From contig JANXUT010000008.1 in NCBI GenBank assembly GCA_025356075.1, positions 1 through 52,299 of the forward strand: a stretch of 52,299 bases of DNA, given 5' to 3'. Below are positions 25,688 through 35,673 of the stretch, one piece after another (position 1 is the stretch's first letter; each line of letters opens with the position of its first letter). The position numbers and the translations under genes were made by a program. A model generated the notes under the pieces. The model did not search any database. It was not told the origin of the DNA and saw only the letters and a list, made by a program, of their open reading frames with translations. The DNA is from Pseudomonadota bacterium (GTDB lineage Bacteria > Pseudomonadota > Gammaproteobacteria > Steroidobacterales > Steroidobacteraceae).

Positions 25688-25933
25688 CCAGGCTCGTTGT
25701 TTTTCTAGGAAATCACTCGCTCTCGATGTTCTGTGAGTTCGCGACCGGCCGCAACCGGGGGATTACCGGAGGCTACTGCGGGTTGGCGAGCATGGCCCGC
25801 GAAGCCAACATAAAGCGTTATAAAACAATAAGCTAAGCAAGATCGCGAGATCAGCTCCCGGCGCGACACTTCGCCGGATCCGCGGGTTCGACGTGCCGCC
25901 AGGCCGCACGAGAAAGCATCCCGACGCCGCCGC
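25688..25933. other. Intergenic region between DUF3857 fragment and hisIE
   Basis: 246 bp with an AT-rich patch (ATAAAGCGTTATAAAACAATAAGC, split here as CATAAAGCGTTATAAA and ACAATAAGC, 25809-25835) that may hold the old promoter of the truncated gene. A weak hairpin CCGGCG-N8-CGCCGG (25859-25878) lies downstream of hisIE without a clear T tract. No gene is seen. Confidence 0.35.
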
Positions 25934-26569
25934 CTAACCGGGCGCTCGGTTGAGGTGGCGGGACTTCAGTTCCTCGACGACCTCGCGAAGCGAATGCCCC
26001 CGACTCCTTAAAAGCACGAGCAGGTGGAAGACAAGGTCCGCGGCTTCCCCGATGAGTTCCGGCCTGCCCTGCGCGACCGCGGCGAGCGCGAGTTCGAGGC
26101 CCTCTTCGCCTACCTTCTGCGCCACGCGCAGCGGACCCTCGGCGAGGAGCCGCGCCGTGTAGCTCGAAGCGGTGGGTGCTGCGATCCTCTCCTCGAGGAT
26201 TCCTTCGAGCGTATCGAGGAACGCAAGGCCGCTGCCCTCATCGCGCGCCGCTCCGCCGAAGCAGTCGGCCGCCCCGGTGTGGCAGACGGGGCCCGCCGGA
26301 CGCCCGGTGACGAGCAGCGCGTCGCGATCGCAGTCGATGGCGATCGACTCGAGGGCGATGAAGTGCCCCGAGGTCTCGCCCTTCGTCCAGAGGCGCCCGC
26401 GCGTCCGGCTGAAGAACGTCACGCGGCGCTCGGCGAGGGTGCGCTCGAGCGCGGCACGGTTCATGTACCCGAGCATGAGCACGGCGCGGGTACCGGCGTG
26501 CTGGACGACGGCCGGCAGCAAGCCGTCCACCTTCGACCAGTCGAGCCCGTCGATGTCGGACGGAGTCAC
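25934..26569 (-). CDS. hisI: Bifunctional phosphoribosyl-AMP cyclohydrolase / phosphoribosyl-ATP pyrophosphatase
   Basis: 211-aa HisIE fusion for steps 2 and 3 of histidine synthesis. The HisI part (about 1-115) shows [10 protein letters not shown], the [18 protein letters not shown] block and the metal ligands in DCDRDALL and PVCHTG. The HisE part (about 120-211) shows [21 protein letters not shown] and [13 protein letters not shown], a MazG-like pyrophosphohydrolase. It is the last gene of the operon, overlapping hisF by 4 bp. The fused form is usual in gammaproteobacteria. Confidence 0.96.
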   Translation of the reverse strand: MTPSDIDGLDWSKVDGLLPAVVQHAGTRAVLMLGYMNRAALERTLAERRVTFFSRTRGRLWTKGETSGHFIALESIAIDCDRDALLVTGRPAGPVCHTGAADCFGGAARDEGSGLAFLDTLEGILEERIAAPTASSYTARLLAEGPLRVAQKVGEEGLELALAAVAQGRPELIGEAADLVFHLLVLLRSRGHSLREVVEELKSRHLNRAPG

Positions 26570-27345
26570 AGTCGCACCTCGATGCCGCTTGTCTTGAGGT
26601 AGCGCTTCAGCTCACCGATGCCGATCGCCGCGGAGTGGAACACGCTCGCGGCGAGCGCGCCGTCGACGCTCGTGCGCTCGAACGCATCGCGAAAGTGCTC
26701 GAGGGCGCCGGCGCCTCCCGAGGCAATTAGAGGCACGCGGCAGAGCGCCCGCGCGGCCGCGAGCTGCTCAAGGTCGTACCCCGCACGGACGCCGTCGCTC
26801 GCCATGCAGTTGAGCACGATCTCGCCGGCACCACGGTCCTGCGCTTCGCTCAGCCACTCGAGCGTGGCGCGCGCGGCGGCGCGGGAGCGGGACGGGTCAC
26901 CGCTGTACTGCTGGACGGTGTAGCAGGGCGCCGAGGCCCCGGGCTCCGTCTGGCTGTCGATGCCGACAACGACGCACTGGCTGCCGAAACGCCGACTTAA
27001 GTCGTCGATGAGGCCCGGATTCTCGAGTGCCGGGGAGTTGACGGAAATCTTCTCCGCGCCTGCCCCGAGGATCGCCTCCGCGTCCGCGACCGACCGGATG
27101 CCTCCCGCGACGCAGAAGGGGATATCGAGCACCGCAGCGACGCGCTCGATCCAGGCGCGGTCGACGCGGCGCCCGTCGGGGCTCGCCGCGATGTCGTAGA
27201 ACACGAGCTCATCGGCACCCTCGCTCCGGTAGCGCGCGGCAAGCTCGAGGATGTCGCCGACGACGCGGTGTCCGGCGAAACGCACGCCTTTTACGACGCG
27301 GCCGTCGCGGACGTCGAGGCAGGGGATTATGCGGCGGGCAAGAAT
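26566..27345 (-). CDS. hisF: Imidazole glycerol phosphate synthase cyclase subunit; apparent ATT start
   Basis: 259 aa if begun at ATT 27345-27343. HisF, a TIM barrel, closes the imidazole ring with ammonia from HisH, making IGP and AICAR. Catalytic Asp11 lies in [10 protein letters not shown] and the second Asp in [13 protein letters not shown]. The family's Met (usually [12 protein letters not shown]) aligns exactly with an ATT codon, preceded at 8 nt by GGCGGAG. The only in-frame ATG/GTG-type start is over 200 nt upstream, inside hisA. The gene overlaps hisA by 19 nt, so coupling to hisA termination may help this rare start. A sequencing error at the codon is the main alternative. Confidence 0.93.
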   Translation of the reverse strand: MLARRIIPCLDVRDGRVVKGVRFAGHRVVGDILELAARYRSEGADELVFYDIAASPDGRRVDRAWIERVAAVLDIPFCVAGGIRSVADAEAILGAGAEKISVNSPALENPGLIDDLSRRFGSQCVVVGIDSQTEPGASAPCYTVQQYSGDPSRSRAAARATLEWLSEAQDRGAGEIVLNCMASDGVRAGYDLEQLAAARALCRVPLIASGGAGALEHFRDAFERTSVDGALAASVFHSAAIGIGELKRYLKTSGIEVRL

Positions 27346-28067
27346 GGCTGCAGCTCCGCCGCCGGGAGGCGATCCTCGAGTAGCGCGCGCCCGCTGACGG
27401 CCGCCGCCGCCCCGTTCGCCGCGAGCGCGCGCAGGTCCGCCGCGTCGCGAATTCCGCCCGATGCCTGCCACTCGATCGTGGGGAAGCGCCGGACCGCTTC
27501 GGCGTAGAGCTCGACATTGGGGCCCGCGAGCAATCCGTCGCGGTCGACATCCGTGCAAAGGACGTGCTCGAGACCCGCCACGAGGAAGCCCTCGACCGCG
27601 TCCCAGAGCACGACGGCCGACTGTTGCGCCCAGCCGTGAGTCGCGATCCGCGGCGTGCCGTCCGCATCAAGACGGACGTCGAACGCAAGTACGACGGAGT
27701 CGGGCCCGAAGTCGCGCAACCACTCGCCGACGAGACCCGGCTCCGTGACGGCAAGGCTGCCGACGACGACTCGCGCGACGCCGCTCGCGAGCATCCGCTC
27801 GAGCGATTCGCGGGTCCTGAGTCCGCCGCCGACCTGCAGCCGGAGGCGCCCGCGCCGCGCGAGCGCTTCGATGGCCTCGAGGTGGGCCGGCGCCCCCACA
27901 CGTGCGCCATCGAGGTCGACGACGTGCAGGCGCCGCGCGCCGAAGCCGGCGAAGCGCTCGTAGAGCGCTTCCGGCGTCACCGGATAGCGAGTCTCCGCCG
28001 CGAAGTCGCCGCGGACGAGCCGGACGCAGCGTCCGTCCTTCAGATCGATGGCCGGTATCAGTTCCAT
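27327..28067 (-). CDS. hisA: ProFAR isomerase (phosphoribosylformimino-AICAR-P isomerase)
   Basis: 246-aa TIM-barrel isomerase for step 4 of the pathway. Its start [21 protein letters not shown] carries the catalytic Asp8, and the second acid sits in the LCTDVDRDG region. The phosphate loops VGGGLRT and ASGGIRD are present. It begins 3 bp after hisH and its end overlaps hisF by 19 bp. Length is normal. Confidence 0.96.
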   Translation of the reverse strand: MELIPAIDLKDGRCVRLVRGDFAAETRYPVTPEALYERFAGFGARRLHVVDLDGARVGAPAHLEAIEALARRGRLRLQVGGGLRTRESLERMLASGVARVVVGSLAVTEPGLVGEWLRDFGPDSVVLAFDVRLDADGTPRIATHGWAQQSAVVLWDAVEGFLVAGLEHVLCTDVDRDGLLAGPNVELYAEAVRRFPTIEWQASGGIRDAADLRALAANGAAAAVSGRALLEDRLPAAELQPFLPAA

Positions 28068-28070
28068 AGG

Positions 28071-28670
28071 TCAGGCGTCGAGCGACAGGAAGTTGGCGAG
28101 CAGGCGGGCACCCGCCGCGGCCGAGCGCTCCGGGTGCCATTGCACGCCGTGGAAGTTGCCGCGACTGACGACGGCGGCGAATGCACCGCCGTAGTCCGTG
28201 GCGGCCACCGTGTCGGCGCCGACCGGGAGAGCGTAGCTGTGGACGAAGTAAACGTAGTCGCCCGAGCCGATCCCGGCGAGCAGCGGGCTCGACCCGCAAA
28301 GGTCGACCTGGTTCCAGCCCATGTGCGGCACTGGCAGCGCGCCCGGGGGCCGCAACCGCGCGACGGTGCCGGCGAAGATTCCGAGGCAGGCCGTCGATCC
28401 TTCCTCGGAGCCATCGCAGAGGAGTTGCATGCCGAGGCAAATACCGAGGAGTGGCTGGCTCAGCGTCGGGATCAGCCGATCGAGGCCCGCGGCGGCGAGC
28501 CGCCGCATGCCTTCCGGCGCCGCACCGACACCCGGCAGGATTACGCGCTCCGCGGCGGCAATCTCGCTCGCGTCCTGCGTGACGATGGAGCGCGCGCCAA
28601 GCCGGTCGAGCGCGAAGCGCACGGAGGCGACGTTGCCGCCGCCGTTGTCGATGATGGCCACCGTCGTCAC
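28071..28670 (-). CDS. hisH: Imidazole glycerol phosphate synthase glutaminase subunit
   Basis: 199-aa class I glutamine amidotransferase that feeds ammonia to HisF. The triad is visible as Cys78 in GICLGMQLL and the His-Glu pair in VQWHPERS. DNGGGNVASV is the usual N-terminus and LPGVGAAPEGM the oxyanion region. It overlaps hisB by 4 bp. Confidence 0.96.
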   Translation of the reverse strand: MTTVAIIDNGGGNVASVRFALDRLGARSIVTQDASEIAAAERVILPGVGAAPEGMRRLAAAGLDRLIPTLSQPLLGICLGMQLLCDGSEEGSTACLGIFAGTVARLRPPGALPVPHMGWNQVDLCGSSPLLAGIGSGDYVYFVHSYALPVGADTVAATDYGGAFAAVVSRGNFHGVQWHPERSAAAGARLLANFLSLDA

Positions 28671-29737
28671 AGCGCGCCCTTCGTGGTTGGGAGCTCGACC
28701 CCCTCGATGCGCAGCGCCTGGCGCAGTGACCGTCCCACGCCCTTGAAGCAGCTCTCGACCATGTGGTGCGTGTTCTCGCCGCGCACTGTCAGGTGGAGTG
28801 CCGCGCCGAGCGAGTCGGCGAGGCTGCGGAAGAAGTGCGGCACGAGTTCCGTCGGCAGTCCGCCGACCGACTCGCGCGGAAACCTGCCCTCGAAGACGAA
28901 GTAGGCCCGTCCCGACAGGTCGAGCGCCACCTGCGCTTCCGCCTCGTCCATCGCGAGCAGGAAGCCGTAGCGTGCGATGCCCTTCTTGTCGCCGAGGGCG
29001 CGCTTGAGGGCTTCGCCGAGTGCGAGCGCGCAGTCCTCGACGGTGTGGTGCTCATCGACGGTGAGGTCGCCTTTGCAGTCGAGCTCGAGCGAGAAGCCGC
29101 CGTGGCGGGCGACCTGTTCGAGCATGTGATCGAAGAAGCCAATGCCGGTCGCGACCCGGGTCGGGCCCTCGCGGTCGAGGTCGAGCGATACGCGGATGTC
29201 GGTCTCGCGGGTCCGGCGCTCGACCGTCGCGGTCCGGTGGCGTTCGGTCAGGCAGCGGGTGATCGCTTCCCAGGTGAATTCGGGCGAGGCGGCGCGCGTG
29301 ATCCGAAGGCCGGCGAGACCGAGGCGGCGGGCGAGCTCGAGGTCGGTCGGCCGGTCGCCGATGACGGCCGATCGGGCCGGGTCGATGGGCGAGCGCGCGC
29401 AGTACTCATCAACCATCCGCGTCGAGGGCTTGCGGCAGTCGCAGCCGTCCGATTCCCGGTGCGGGCAAATGAGCACCGCGTCGAACTCGATGCCCTGCGA
29501 GGCGAAGAGCTCGAGCACGAAATCATGCACCGCCCGGAACGCGGGCTCGGGGAAGCTTGCCGTGCCAAGCCCGTCCTGGTTGGTCACCATCACGAAGCGG
29601 AAGCCAGCGGCCTTGAGCGTGGCGAGCGCCGCCATCACGCCGGGGACGAGGCGCACCTTGTCGAGGCGGTCGACCTGCTCATCGGCCGGCTCCTCGATGA
29701 GCGTCCCGTCACGATCGATGAAGAGCGTCGGAGTCAT
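28667..29737 (-). CDS. hisB: Bifunctional histidinol-phosphatase / imidazoleglycerol-phosphate dehydratase
   Basis: 356 aa from ATG 29737, which overlaps the hisC stop by 4 bp. The N-terminal HAD phosphatase (about 1-165) has the nucleophile motif Asp8-x-Asp10 in LFIDRDGTLI and a zinc loop (CPHRESDGCDC). The C-terminal dehydratase has GFFDHMLEQVARHGGF, DEHHTVEDCALALG and HHMVESCFKGVGRSL with the manganese-binding His residues. The fusion is characteristic of gammaproteobacteria and some Bacteroidetes and Campylobacter, so it is useful for placing the genome. Confidence 0.96.
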   Translation of the reverse strand: MTPTLFIDRDGTLIEEPADEQVDRLDKVRLVPGVMAALATLKAAGFRFVMVTNQDGLGTASFPEPAFRAVHDFVLELFASQGIEFDAVLICPHRESDGCDCRKPSTRMVDEYCARSPIDPARSAVIGDRPTDLELARRLGLAGLRITRAASPEFTWEAITRCLTERHRTATVERRTRETDIRVSLDLDREGPTRVATGIGFFDHMLEQVARHGGFSLELDCKGDLTVDEHHTVEDCALALGEALKRALGDKKGIARYGFLLAMDEAEAQVALDLSGRAYFVFEGRFPRESVGGLPTELVPHFFRSLADSLGAALHLTVRGENTHHMVESCFKGVGRSLRQALRIEGVELPTTKGAL

Positions 29738-30803
29738 CGGGTCGCCGCCGCCCGGCCGAGCGCCGTGAGGAGTCGATCGGTCTGGTCGGCCGTGCCGACT
29801 GAAATGCGCACGCAGCCCGGGGTGGACGGATTGTGGCTGAAATCGCGGAGCAGGAACCCGGCATCCCGCGCGATCGCCAGCACCCGCCCGGCGTCGCGAA
29901 ATCTCGCCAGCACGAAATTCGCGCGGCTCGGGAAGACCCGTGTGCAATCCGGTATCGCACTCAGGGCGACGCTGAGTCGCTCGCGCTCCTCGACGATCCG
30001 CGCGATCCGCTCACGGGCGAGTGCGAGGCGGGCGGGCTCGAGCGCATCGAACGTCGCCTCGCTGGTCGGTGTCGCGATCGCGTAGGGCGCGATGATCCGC
30101 CTCAGGAGCCCGATCACATCGGGTGCAGCAATCACCGCTCCGCAGCGCGCGCCGGCGAGCGCATAGGCTTTCGACAGCGTCCGCAGCACGACGAGATTCG
30201 GCGCCGCCGGCAGGAGCCCGATCGCACTCGGCTGGTCACTGAACTCGGCATACGCCTCATCGACGATGACCAGGCAGCGCCCGTCGAGCGCGTTCGCGAG
30301 CCGGGCGAGTCGCGACAGCGTGAGTGCAGTGCCGGTCGGGTTGTTGGGACTGCAGAGGAACACGAGCTTAACGGTGGGCGATACGGCGGCGGCGAGAGCC
30401 TTTTCATCGAGCGCGAAATCGAGCTCGGCCGCAAGCGGCACTTCGCGGATCTGCGCTCCCTGGACCCGGGCGGCGAACGCGTACATGCCGAACGTCGGCG
30501 GACAGATGAGCACCGCATCGCGCCCCGGCACGCAGAATGCGCGGACCAGCAGGTCGATACCCTCGTCCGAGCCGCGCCCGGCGATCAGGCACTCGGGCGC
30601 CACGCCGTAGAGCGCGGCGAGGCGCGCCTCGAGCGTGAGCGGATACGGCTCCGGGTAGCGATTGAGCCCGGCAATCGATGCATCGCCCATCGAGCGCCAC
30701 GGGTTCTCGTTCGCGTGCAGGCGTTCGAGCGCGGGCTCCCAGCTTGCGGGCACGTAGGGATCGAGCGACAGGAGTTCCGGGCGCGCGAGCGCGGTCGCGA
30801 GGC

Positions 30804-30807
<4 letters not shown>
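29734..30807 (-). CDS. hisC: Histidinol-phosphate aminotransferase
   Basis: 357-aa fold-type I PLP enzyme. LHANENPW, the SPNNPTG loop, the VDEAYAEF block and the cofactor Lys in LRTLSKAYALAGARCG identify it. It converts imidazole-acetol phosphate to histidinol phosphate. Its start overlaps the hisD stop by 4 bp and its stop overlaps hisB by 4 bp. Confidence 0.95.
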
Positions 30808-32113
<1,306 letters not shown>

Positions 32114-32114
<1 letters not shown>

Positions 32115-33013
32115 TACGCCAGCATCTTTTCGACGGGCAGCACGAGGAGCGCGCTCGCACCGGCGAGCTTCAGGCTCTCGAGCGTCTCCCAGAATACGTT
32201 CTCACGACACACGGCGTGGACGGCGACGCGGTCGGGCGATCCCTCGAGCGGGATGATCGTCGGCGACTCGCTGCCGGGCAGCAGCCGACGGATTTCAGGA
32301 AGCGCCGAGCGCGGCGCGTGCAGCATGATGTATTTGCTTTCCTTGACCTGCTGCACGCCGTCGATGCGCAGACGGATGCGGTCGAGCCACTGTTCCTTCG
32401 GCTTGGAGAGCGGCACGGGCGTTCGGATCAGGACTGCCTGGCACTCGAGCACCGTTGCCGCCTCGCGCAGGTGGTTGGCGGCGAGCGTGCCCCCGGTAGC
32501 CACGAGGTCGCAGATGAGCTCGGCGCGGCCGAGGCGCGGCGCGATCTCGACCGCCCCCGAGAGCGTGACGATCTGCGCCGTGATGCCGGCGCTGCGCAGC
32601 CAATCCGCCAGGATATTCGGATAGGTCGTCGCGATGCGCCGTCCCGCGATGCTCCCGACACCCGCCCACGGAAAGTCGTCCGGAACCGCGATGCAGAGGC
32701 GACAGCGTCCGAAGTCGAGTTCCTGCAGCACCTCGAACCCCGGCGTCGTCCGCGCGGCGTCCTGTGCGAGCTGCTTCTCGCGGACGACATTCGAGCCGAC
32801 GATGCCGAGGTCACAGACGTCTTCCTGCACGAGGTCCGGGATATCGTCGTCGCGCATCAGCAGCACGTCGAGCGGCATGTTCTCGCCGTAGCACAGCAGC
32901 TGGTCCTTCCCGCGGCTGTACTTGAGGCCGCACCGCGACAGCAGGTCGAGGGAGTGGTCTGTGAGTCGTCCGGTCTTCTGTATGGCGATCCGGAGCCGTT
33001 GTTCCCTATCCAT
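32114..33013 (-). CDS. hisG: ATP phosphoribosyltransferase, long form
   Basis: 299 aa from ATG 33013. This is the long, HisZ-independent HisG with a C-terminal ACT-like regulatory domain (KYIMLHAPRSALPEIRRLLPG), so histidine feedback inhibition is expected. The catalytic part shows LRIAIQKTGRL, DVLLMRDDDIPDLV, DLGIVGSNVV and the PRPP loop DLVATGGTLAANHL. No good ribosome site precedes it. Its start lies 8 nt inside the TrpR-like gene, so translation is probably coupled to that gene. Confidence 0.95.
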
Positions 33014-33323
33014 GCCGGTGTTCTTGCGCGCGAGTCGCGGCAAGTGCGTAGCCGCCGTTGCCGGCGCTGAGGTAGCGGGCGACACGGCCGATGGTCGTGA
33101 CGCTGACGCCGGTGAGCCTATGGATCTCGCGATAGGGGAGTTGCTGGCGCAGGAGCTCGACCACCGCCCAGCGGTCAGCGAGCGCCTGCAGTTCGGCGGG
33201 CGTGCACAGGTCGCGGAAGAACGCCCGGCATTCATCCGCGCTCTTCAGCGTCAGTATGGCCTGGTAGAGGGAGCGCTCGGTGAGCGCCTCCTGGCGTGGG
33301 CTGAGTGGACGGTGCAGTTTCAT
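33006..33323 (-). CDS. TrpR-family (YerC/YecD-type) regulator heading the his operon
   Basis: 105-aa DNA-binding protein of the Trp repressor superfamily. The central part TPAELQALADRWAVVELLRQ and the helix-turn-helix YREIHRLTGVSVTTIGRVARYL match the YerC/YecD family. Relatives at the head of his operons have been predicted to act as histidine-responsive repressors (often named HisR). The gene overlaps hisG by 8 bp and is preceded by an 18-bp palindrome 17 bp upstream of its start codon, so autoregulated control of the whole operon is likely. The effector (histidine) is inferred from family and context. Confidence 0.85.
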   Translation of the reverse strand: MKLHRPLSPRQEALTERSLYQAILTLKSADECRAFFRDLCTPAELQALADRWAVVELLRQQLPYREIHRLTGVSVTTIGRVARYLSAGNGGYALAATRAQEHRHG

Positions 33324-33340
33324 CGACCGTACTACTGTAT

Positions 33341-33358
33341 TAATGTATTAATACATTA
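33341..33358. promoter_or_regulatory. 18-bp perfect palindrome, candidate operator of the his operon
   Basis: TAATGTATTAATACATTA is self-complementary over all 18 bases. It is also flanked by a tandem copy of GTATTAAT (33337-33344 and 33345-33352). On the minus strand a TTGTAG hexamer followed 17 nt later by AATACA could be the -35/-10 pair, which would place the palindrome in the promoter spacer. The position and symmetry fit the site of the TrpR-like repressor encoded just downstream. Confidence 0.65.
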
Positions 33359-33417
33359 CTACAAGCATCGAGGCGAAACAAGACCGCCGCTGCGCCCGTG
33401 CGAGCCGCCATGAGTGC

Positions 33418-34890
33418 CTATCCGGGCAGCTGCTCGAGCGGTACCCAGGTACCGTGGAACCCTTCGTGCAGCCGGCAGGGCATGCGGATGGTCGCGACCG
33501 GCCCGGCGCCGACAGCGCGGGCGTCGAGAATCACAAGGTCCGTTCGGTTCTCGGCGCGCCGTCCGACCATCGTCAGCAGCCAGCCGTCGCCCTCGGGCGC
33601 CGCGGGGCTGCGCGGCACGAAGCAGGGCTCCTCGGGCGCGGAGTTTCGGCCCGCGTAGTAGAAGGAGGTCGCGCCGCGCGCCTCGTCGAAGTGCCCGATG
33701 CAGGTGAACGGCGGTCCCTTGGGTCCCCATTCGAGCATGGGTCCCAGGTCGGTATTGATCGTGCCGAAGAAGTACTGCCGCGCACGCTGAGTGAGGTAGC
33801 GCGGGTCGATGACGGGCATTTCACCGATCTGGTCGAAGAGCGCGGCTTGGGCGAACTCCTCCGACGGGGACGTGAGGTCGAACGACCAGCGCTTCGCGAA
33901 AGGCGGGAGTTCGCGCGCGCTCGGGTCGCGGATATCGGGGAACTGCGACAGCCAGCCTGAACCTGTGAAGAACTGCTCAAGGTGCAGCACCGGGCCCTCA
34001 TCCCAGCTATTGAACGAATGGGTTGCCATGCCTATACCGGGGTATCGGTACCAGCGGATACCGCGGACCCCTTCCGCGCGCGGAATGACCGCGACCACGG
34101 TCGGCAGCGTCGAGTTCCAGTGAAAGAACGGCTCGCCGTTACGGACCCGCTCCCAGTCGTTGATCATCGGATAGAGCGTGAAGGCGATCGAGCGCTGCGA
34201 GACGTGGAAATCGTGGACCATCGAGGCGTACGGCGCCTCGAAGCGCTCCGTCCGCGTGAGTTCGCCGCTTGCTGAAATGAAGTGAATCTCGATGCCGGTC
34301 GAGGTGTGCCCCTCCGTGTTGTAGGCGAAGGCGATCATCTCGCCGCTCACCGGATCAATCTTGGGGTGCGCCGTGAATGTCTTGCTGGTGAGCGCGCCGG
34401 CGAAGTCGAAGGTGCCACGCGTCGCGAGCGTCCTCGGATCGAGTTCAATCGGCTGCGAGTCCTCCTTGAGGGCCAGCAGTCGGCCCGCGTGCCAGCAGAC
34501 GGAGGTATTGGCCGTGCCCCGATTCCTGCCGGCGACCGCGGGATCGTCGGTGAACGGATTGCGATAGGCGCCGAAGAGTGCGCGCCGCGCGGCGCGCTCG
34601 AGCTTGAATTTCTCGGTGCGCACGTAGCGGGTCTTGAGATCGGCGTGGCCATTCTCGAGGCGCACGCTGTGGATCATGCCGTCGCCGTTCAGAAAGATGT
34701 CGGTGCCGAGGCGCGGCGGGTACTGGGGGTCGGCGCTCGCCCGGTAGTAGCAGCCCGCAAGTTCACGCGGAATCTCCCCGTCGACTTCGAGGTCGTAGAC
34801 GTCGACCTCCATGCGCGCAGGTGCTGCGTAACCGCGGTGGATCAGCAGGTCGGGGAATCGAGGCGCGGCGCTCATCGGTCGCGAATCCAT
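33418..34890 (-). CDS. Carotenoid oxygenase (CCD / lignostilbene dioxygenase) family protein
   Basis: 490-aa seven-bladed propeller enzyme with a non-heme iron held by four His. Candidate ligands lie in FTAHPKID, MVHDFHVSQ, LHLEQFF and the C-terminal RLHEGFHGTW. GCYYRASADPQYPPRL and LNGDGMIHSV fit the N-terminal blade. No signal peptide is seen, so it is cytoplasmic. Members cleave carotenoids, apocarotenoids or stilbenes. The link to tetR and an EthD gene and the lack of carotenoid genes make a catabolic, stilbene- or aromatic-type substrate more likely, but this is inference. A GGAG site precedes the ATG at 34890. Confidence 0.87.
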   Translation of the reverse strand: MDSRPMSAAPRFPDLLIHRGYAAPARMEVDVYDLEVDGEIPRELAGCYYRASADPQYPPRLGTDIFLNGDGMIHSVRLENGHADLKTRYVRTEKFKLERAARRALFGAYRNPFTDDPAVAGRNRGTANTSVCWHAGRLLALKEDSQPIELDPRTLATRGTFDFAGALTSKTFTAHPKIDPVSGEMIAFAYNTEGHTSTGIEIHFISASGELTRTERFEAPYASMVHDFHVSQRSIAFTLYPMINDWERVRNGEPFFHWNSTLPTVVAVIPRAEGVRGIRWYRYPGIGMATHSFNSWDEGPVLHLEQFFTGSGWLSQFPDIRDPSARELPPFAKRWSFDLTSPSEEFAQAALFDQIGEMPVIDPRYLTQRARQYFFGTINTDLGPMLEWGPKGPPFTCIGHFDEARGATSFYYAGRNSAPEEPCFVPRSPAAPEGDGWLLTMVGRRAENRTDLVILDARAVGAGPVATIRMPCRLHEGFHGTWVPLEQLPG

Positions 34891-34916
34891 GGCGGGCTCC
34901 AGTCGGCAGTCGCAGT

Positions 34917-34938
34917 AACTAAACTACACCGTTTAGTT
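34917..34938. promoter_or_regulatory. TetR-type operator candidate
   Basis: AACTAAAC (34917-34924), six spacer bases, then GTTTAGTT (34931-34938): a perfect 8-6-8 dyad with the AAAC/GTTT core common in TetR/AcrR sites. It lies between the divergent carotenoid-oxygenase and tetR genes and covers the -35 zone of the tetR promoter, so it can repress both directions. Confidence 0.7.
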
Positions 34939-34945
34939 CAGAACG

Positions 34946-34954
34946 TGCTATGAT
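34946..34954 (+). promoter_or_regulatory. Extended -10 promoter for tetR-ethD
   Basis: TGCTATGAT has a TG dinucleotide one base before a TATGAT hexamer, an extended -10. No good -35 hexamer is seen 17 bp upstream, where the operator dyad lies. The tetR start is 71 bp downstream. Confidence 0.5.
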
Positions 34955-35025
34955 TTCGGCGTAAATCGCGAAATATCAGTGAATTACGGCGGGGCCGCGG
35001 CGAGCCGCGCTCCGGGAGCTGCCAG

Positions 35026-35673
35026 GTGCAAGCACTGACCATCGATTCACCGCCGACGCGGCCCGGCCGCAAGCTTGGACAGGTCATTGCGGCCGCCGCT
35101 CGCCTCTTCCGCGAACACGGCTTCGGCGCGACCAGCATGGATCTTGTCGCGAGCGAGGCGCAGGTGAGCAAGGCGACGCTCTACGCCTACTTCTCCGGCA
35201 AGCGCGAGCTCTTTGCCGCGGTCATCGCGGCCGAAGACGACCGCCATTCGCATTCCCTGCTGACCGACGCCGGTGCCGATCCCGACTTTCCCCGAGCGCT
35301 GCTCCGGGTTGGCCGGACGATCCAGAATCTTCTGCTCGCGCCGGAGACGGTGTCCTCGTACCGAATGGTCGTCGGTGAGGCGAGCCGCTTCCCCGAACTT
35401 GGCCGCGACTACTACGCGAACGGTGCCGCCCAGATGCTCGGACGGCTCGAGGAGTTCTTCGCGACGGCGATGGCGGACGGCCAGCTCCGCTCCGGACACG
35501 CTCGCCGGGCGGCCGAGCAATTCGTGGGTCTCGTGCGTGGTGACCTGATGTTGCGGGCGCTCCTCGGCGTCCATGAGCGCCCGGGTGCCGACGAGAAGGA
35601 CAGTGTCCTCCGGGCGGGCGTCGCCACGTTCCTCCGTGCCTATCAGATCAACGCGAGAGCAGACTCGGCATGA
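35026..35673 (+). CDS. TetR/AcrR-family transcriptional regulator
   Basis: 215 aa from GTG 35026 with GGGAG upstream. The N-terminal helix-turn-helix is IAAAARLFREHGFGATSMDLVASEAQVSKATLYAYFSGKRELF (shown by its ends: IAAAARLF to KRELFAAVI), the classic TetR domain with the KATLYAYF recognition helix. The C-terminal ligand domain resembles the AefR/TetR_C type (EFFATAMADGQLR, AAEQFVGLVRGDLMLRALLG). It overlaps ethD by 4 bp and is divergent from the carotenoid-oxygenase gene across a clear dyad, so it most likely represses this module until a substrate binds. Confidence 0.9.
   Translation: MQALTIDSPPTRPGRKLGQVIAAAARLFREHGFGATSMDLVASEAQVSKATLYAYFSGKRELFAAVIAAEDDRHSHSLLTDAGADPDFPRALLRVGRTIQNLLLAPETVSSYRMVVGEASRFPELGRDYYANGAAQMLGRLEEFFATAMADGQLRSGHARRAAEQFVGLVRGDLMLRALLGVHERPGADEKDSVLRAGVATFLRAYQINARADSA

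Noticed and set aside
27564-30085. Long plus-strand frames across the histidine operon
   Set aside because: They lie opposite hisA, hisH, hisB and hisC, which are certain from motifs and overlaps.
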